Assembly: GCA_037013685.1 (NCBI GenBank)
Contig: CM072894.1
Location: 11,237,449-11,301,448, forward strand
DNA: 64,000 nucleotides
Direction: 5' to 3'
Origin: Acridotheres tristis
Lineage: Eukaryota; Chordata; Aves; Passeriformes; Sturnidae
Position 1 is the stretch's first letter. Every line of letters begins with the position of its first letter. The notes under the pieces were generated by a model, which was not told where the DNA came from, did not search any database, and worked only from the letters and a program-made list of their open reading frames with translations. Positions 61,349-64,000 of the stretch are shown one piece after another. Position numbers and translations under genes: made by a program.

Positions 61349-64000
61349 GTAGGCAAGTGGGCCTGCAGGGCTATTGGCATGGAAAAAAACTACAGCTGGA
61401 GCTACACACCCTCCAAGACTTGACAAGAATCACCTTGGTGTACAGAGGAGAGCAGATCAGAAGCCACAGATAACACAAAGCTTCTGGCTCCTGTTCCTCT
61501 AGATATTAACTACCCAGTGACTCCACAAAACCTCAGAATGACTACTGCTGTTCACTGATGGTGCCTGTTAGCAAGCTCTTAATAAAATTAATCTGGGACT
61601 CAAACATATTCTTTCCTTTGAAAGATCTCAGCTATAGTCAATTTGTCATGATTAAACCTGTACCTGTGCTGAGGCTTTAAATGGTACCAGCCTGGTTTCT
61701 GTGCCTTCACAAAGGCTGACTTATTTCTCAAACACCTTGACTTATGGAGAGTTGCTCTCTTTGAAGTCCATGTAGAGCTGGATTTTGGTTCTTTATAAAG
61801 TGTACTGGAATTTTGCCATCAGCATCAACGAAGACGGTTCATGTGTGGACTTCATGTCTACAAACCCTGACAAAGAAAAAGGCTTCTCTACTTCTCTTCA
61901 AGTGGAAGAAGCTTTCATGCTAACTAGCAAGGGGTCGGGGTATTTTTCCCTTGGATTGGAAAGTGTCAGCCATCCTACATGATATTCATCATTGCACTAG
62001 CTCCCATATTTCTCAAGTCATGGTATAATAACCAAAGTGATTACATAATAGCATTTTATATTCTGCATAATTCATTGCTATTAAAACTAATAAGCTACAC
62101 CCTTGCCAATGACATGATATTTTTTTTCCTGCAATGCAGCAACTCTGCTTAAAAAAAAGCTAAAAAGCACAATGAGGCTTTTTAAGAGCAGGAGAATTAT
62201 CCATTAATCTCTGATGGTATGAGATATTGTAGAACTGCTACTGACATTTGTCTGGGAAGATTTTGCTTAACTCATTCTTGGCTCCACCATTAAGTGATAT
62301 AATGAGTTCATCCCAAACTTGAGGCAAGATTTTTTTTTCCCAACATCCTACATCTTGATCTGTGCTATATGTATACTCCCACTGATAAATTCACAGATGT
62401 CTATGACAGTAAATTCTGAAACTAAGCAAGTCACTGCTGTGTGACGTTCCTGATGACACAGGATATTAATAAATTAAGATGCACATCAAGTAACAAGGAT
62501 CCACATCCAGCATCATATATTTTCATACTCCTACAAATGCATAAATACTACTCGTTTTACACTGAGAGACAAGTCAGAGCTGACCAAACAGTTTAAAAGC
62601 CAACCACAGGTTGGTTTTCCTTCCAGTCATTTCCTAGTAGCTGTTAATTTATTTTCCTATGACTCTGTCTCCACATTAAAAGTCAAATATTTTACATCAG
62701 TCTGAATCAACAGTCTCTACAGGAGATAACAAAGACAAAATATTTTCTCTTCATCTGTACTCTACTTCATGAACTGGGTATCCAGCAGCATGAGGGCACT
62801 GACATGGGTTAAGAGATTATATAGCCTACAAGTACTACAGCAGGCCTGATGGTGAGCTGTGTCCAGTTTCTCAGGTCACAGGAAGGATCATGCACAAATA
62901 CGACTTAATGCTATCTTTGTAGCTCCTTAATCCTGAAATTAAGTGGTTTAACCATTCCCAGCATAATTTACTTTGCTGCTGCCTAGCAGTGTAACTCCAG
63001 TGAGCTGAGGCAGTTGAGGGTTTTGGCAATGCCTTAATGTCCTGACTAAATCCTTTATTCCTTGAGGAGGAGACTAAGGAGATCTATCTTGACATTATAG
63101 CACTTCACTCAGGTATTTCCAAACTGTGAAGGTATTATCCATTATCCCTTAGAAATCAACCAGCCTTGGAGATTAGCTAAAGGGTCAAATCTAACTAGAC
63201 CTGTGATTTCTTACTCCTGCATTAAGGTAAAGCAGCAGAGTAGAGCTAAGGATGTTTTACAGTGCTTTGAAAAGGCCAACATTTTCTTGTTTGTTAGAGC
63301 CTCTCTGCAGCTACTTTTTGGAGATAATATTGCAGTAGGTTGGTCTTAAGATTTAAATGAGGCACAGGTTGACATTTTGGAAGTGCAACCTGAGGATCTG
63401 GAAGGGCATGGAGGAAAAAGCAAAGGTACTGCTTTGCAGAGACTACCACTAGCAAAGGCTCTGCAGGATCCAGCTTACACACCCACCACCAGGCTAGGAC
63501 TGCCAGACCTGATGTTCAGAAACACTCTCAAGCCCAGCTAGTCATCAGCAGCTGTAGATGTTCTGAAAAAAACTCTGGTGGCCCAGAGTAGATGTTTCCT
63601 GAAAAACAGCACTTGAAGGAGGACTTCAACTTTTAATTGTGAAAGAAATCACAACTCAACTATTTCCTCTCAAGTCCATGGTCATAGCCCTTAAGGCTTT
63701 CCTTCTTTGGTCAGCTCATCTATCCATGCTATAATTTATTCTGTTTCACTCAAGAAGAGTAACCTCAATCTCAAAATTCTGGAAGAGGAAAAATGGCACA
63801 GAGCATTTGCAAACTATGTGCCTGTCTCCATATGTATATGTGGTATATGTGTATAGGACTGTATGGATGGAGAACTGAGCAATTTTCTTCCTCTTTTATA
63901 CATTTGCTGAAGTTCCTTGATTTGTTGAAAGTCACACAGAGCAGGGCTTAAAAAATACTGGGCTGGGATTCAGAAAACTCGGGTTTAACTAAATTGCCAC
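61349..64000 (+). other. Probable KIAA2012 intron, no further exon seen
   Basis: I searched by eye for the expected continuation of the KIAA2012 protein and found no convincing exon before the window ends. Short open frames (for example 61785-61982) do not match. The sequence is AT-rich, unique and intron-like. Confidence 0.5.

Overview
This window reads as a stretch of vertebrate nuclear genome, most likely from a bird. Three observations support that. A 5'-truncated CR1 LINE with the typical 3' end (ATTCTATGATTCT) lies at about 19507-19732. Recognisable interspersed repeats are otherwise very scarce. The single complete gene encodes a Frizzled receptor that closely resembles avian and mammalian FZD7. 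There are no bacterial-style operons, no viral genes and no RNA genes that I can support.

Layout. Positions 1-32700 form a gene-poor upstream region of ordinary intergenic DNA. It holds one CR1 fragment, one GC-rich 27/54-bp minisatellite (25170-25408), A/C-rich low-complexity tracts, a 61-nt uninterrupted polypyrimidine tract (31060-31120), and several stretches rich in homeodomain-like and TCF-like motifs that look like candidate regulatory elements (11880-12460, 20910-21075, 29830-30180). From about 32765 to 34400 there is a strong CpG island with Sp1-like boxes, an inverted CCAAT box and a TATA-like TATTTAA. It covers the promoter, the 5' leader and the first part of the intronless FZD7 coding region (33692-35413, 573 aa). 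The 3' UTR runs about 1.9 kb to a canonical AATAAA at 37320-37325.

Downstream of FZD7 (37350-58500) I see no coding gene. There is a small second CpG-rich patch (38590-38830), a striking cluster of three TCF/LEF core motifs (42931-42956) in a probable regulatory block, and an AT-rich homeobox-like block (48425-48700). At 61185-61348 on the plus strand there is a well-formed internal exon. Its translation matches, without gaps, my memory of the N-terminal region of the vertebrate protein KIAA2012. KIAA2012 is the next gene downstream of FZD7 in mammals, in the same orientation, so the synteny agrees. The rest of that gene would continue past the right edge. Its upstream exon is unresolved: two candidates are given, one of which aligns well but contains an in-frame stop.

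How it fits together. FZD7 is a Wnt receptor and is itself reported as a Wnt/beta-catenin target, so TCF motif clusters in its flanks are the natural places to look for feedback enhancers. I found no evidence of a novel gene system. The most useful new points are the KIAA2012 exon with its ambiguous first exon, the palindromic TCF triplet, the 10-codon upstream ORF in the FZD7 leader, and the minisatellite that is open in several reading frames.
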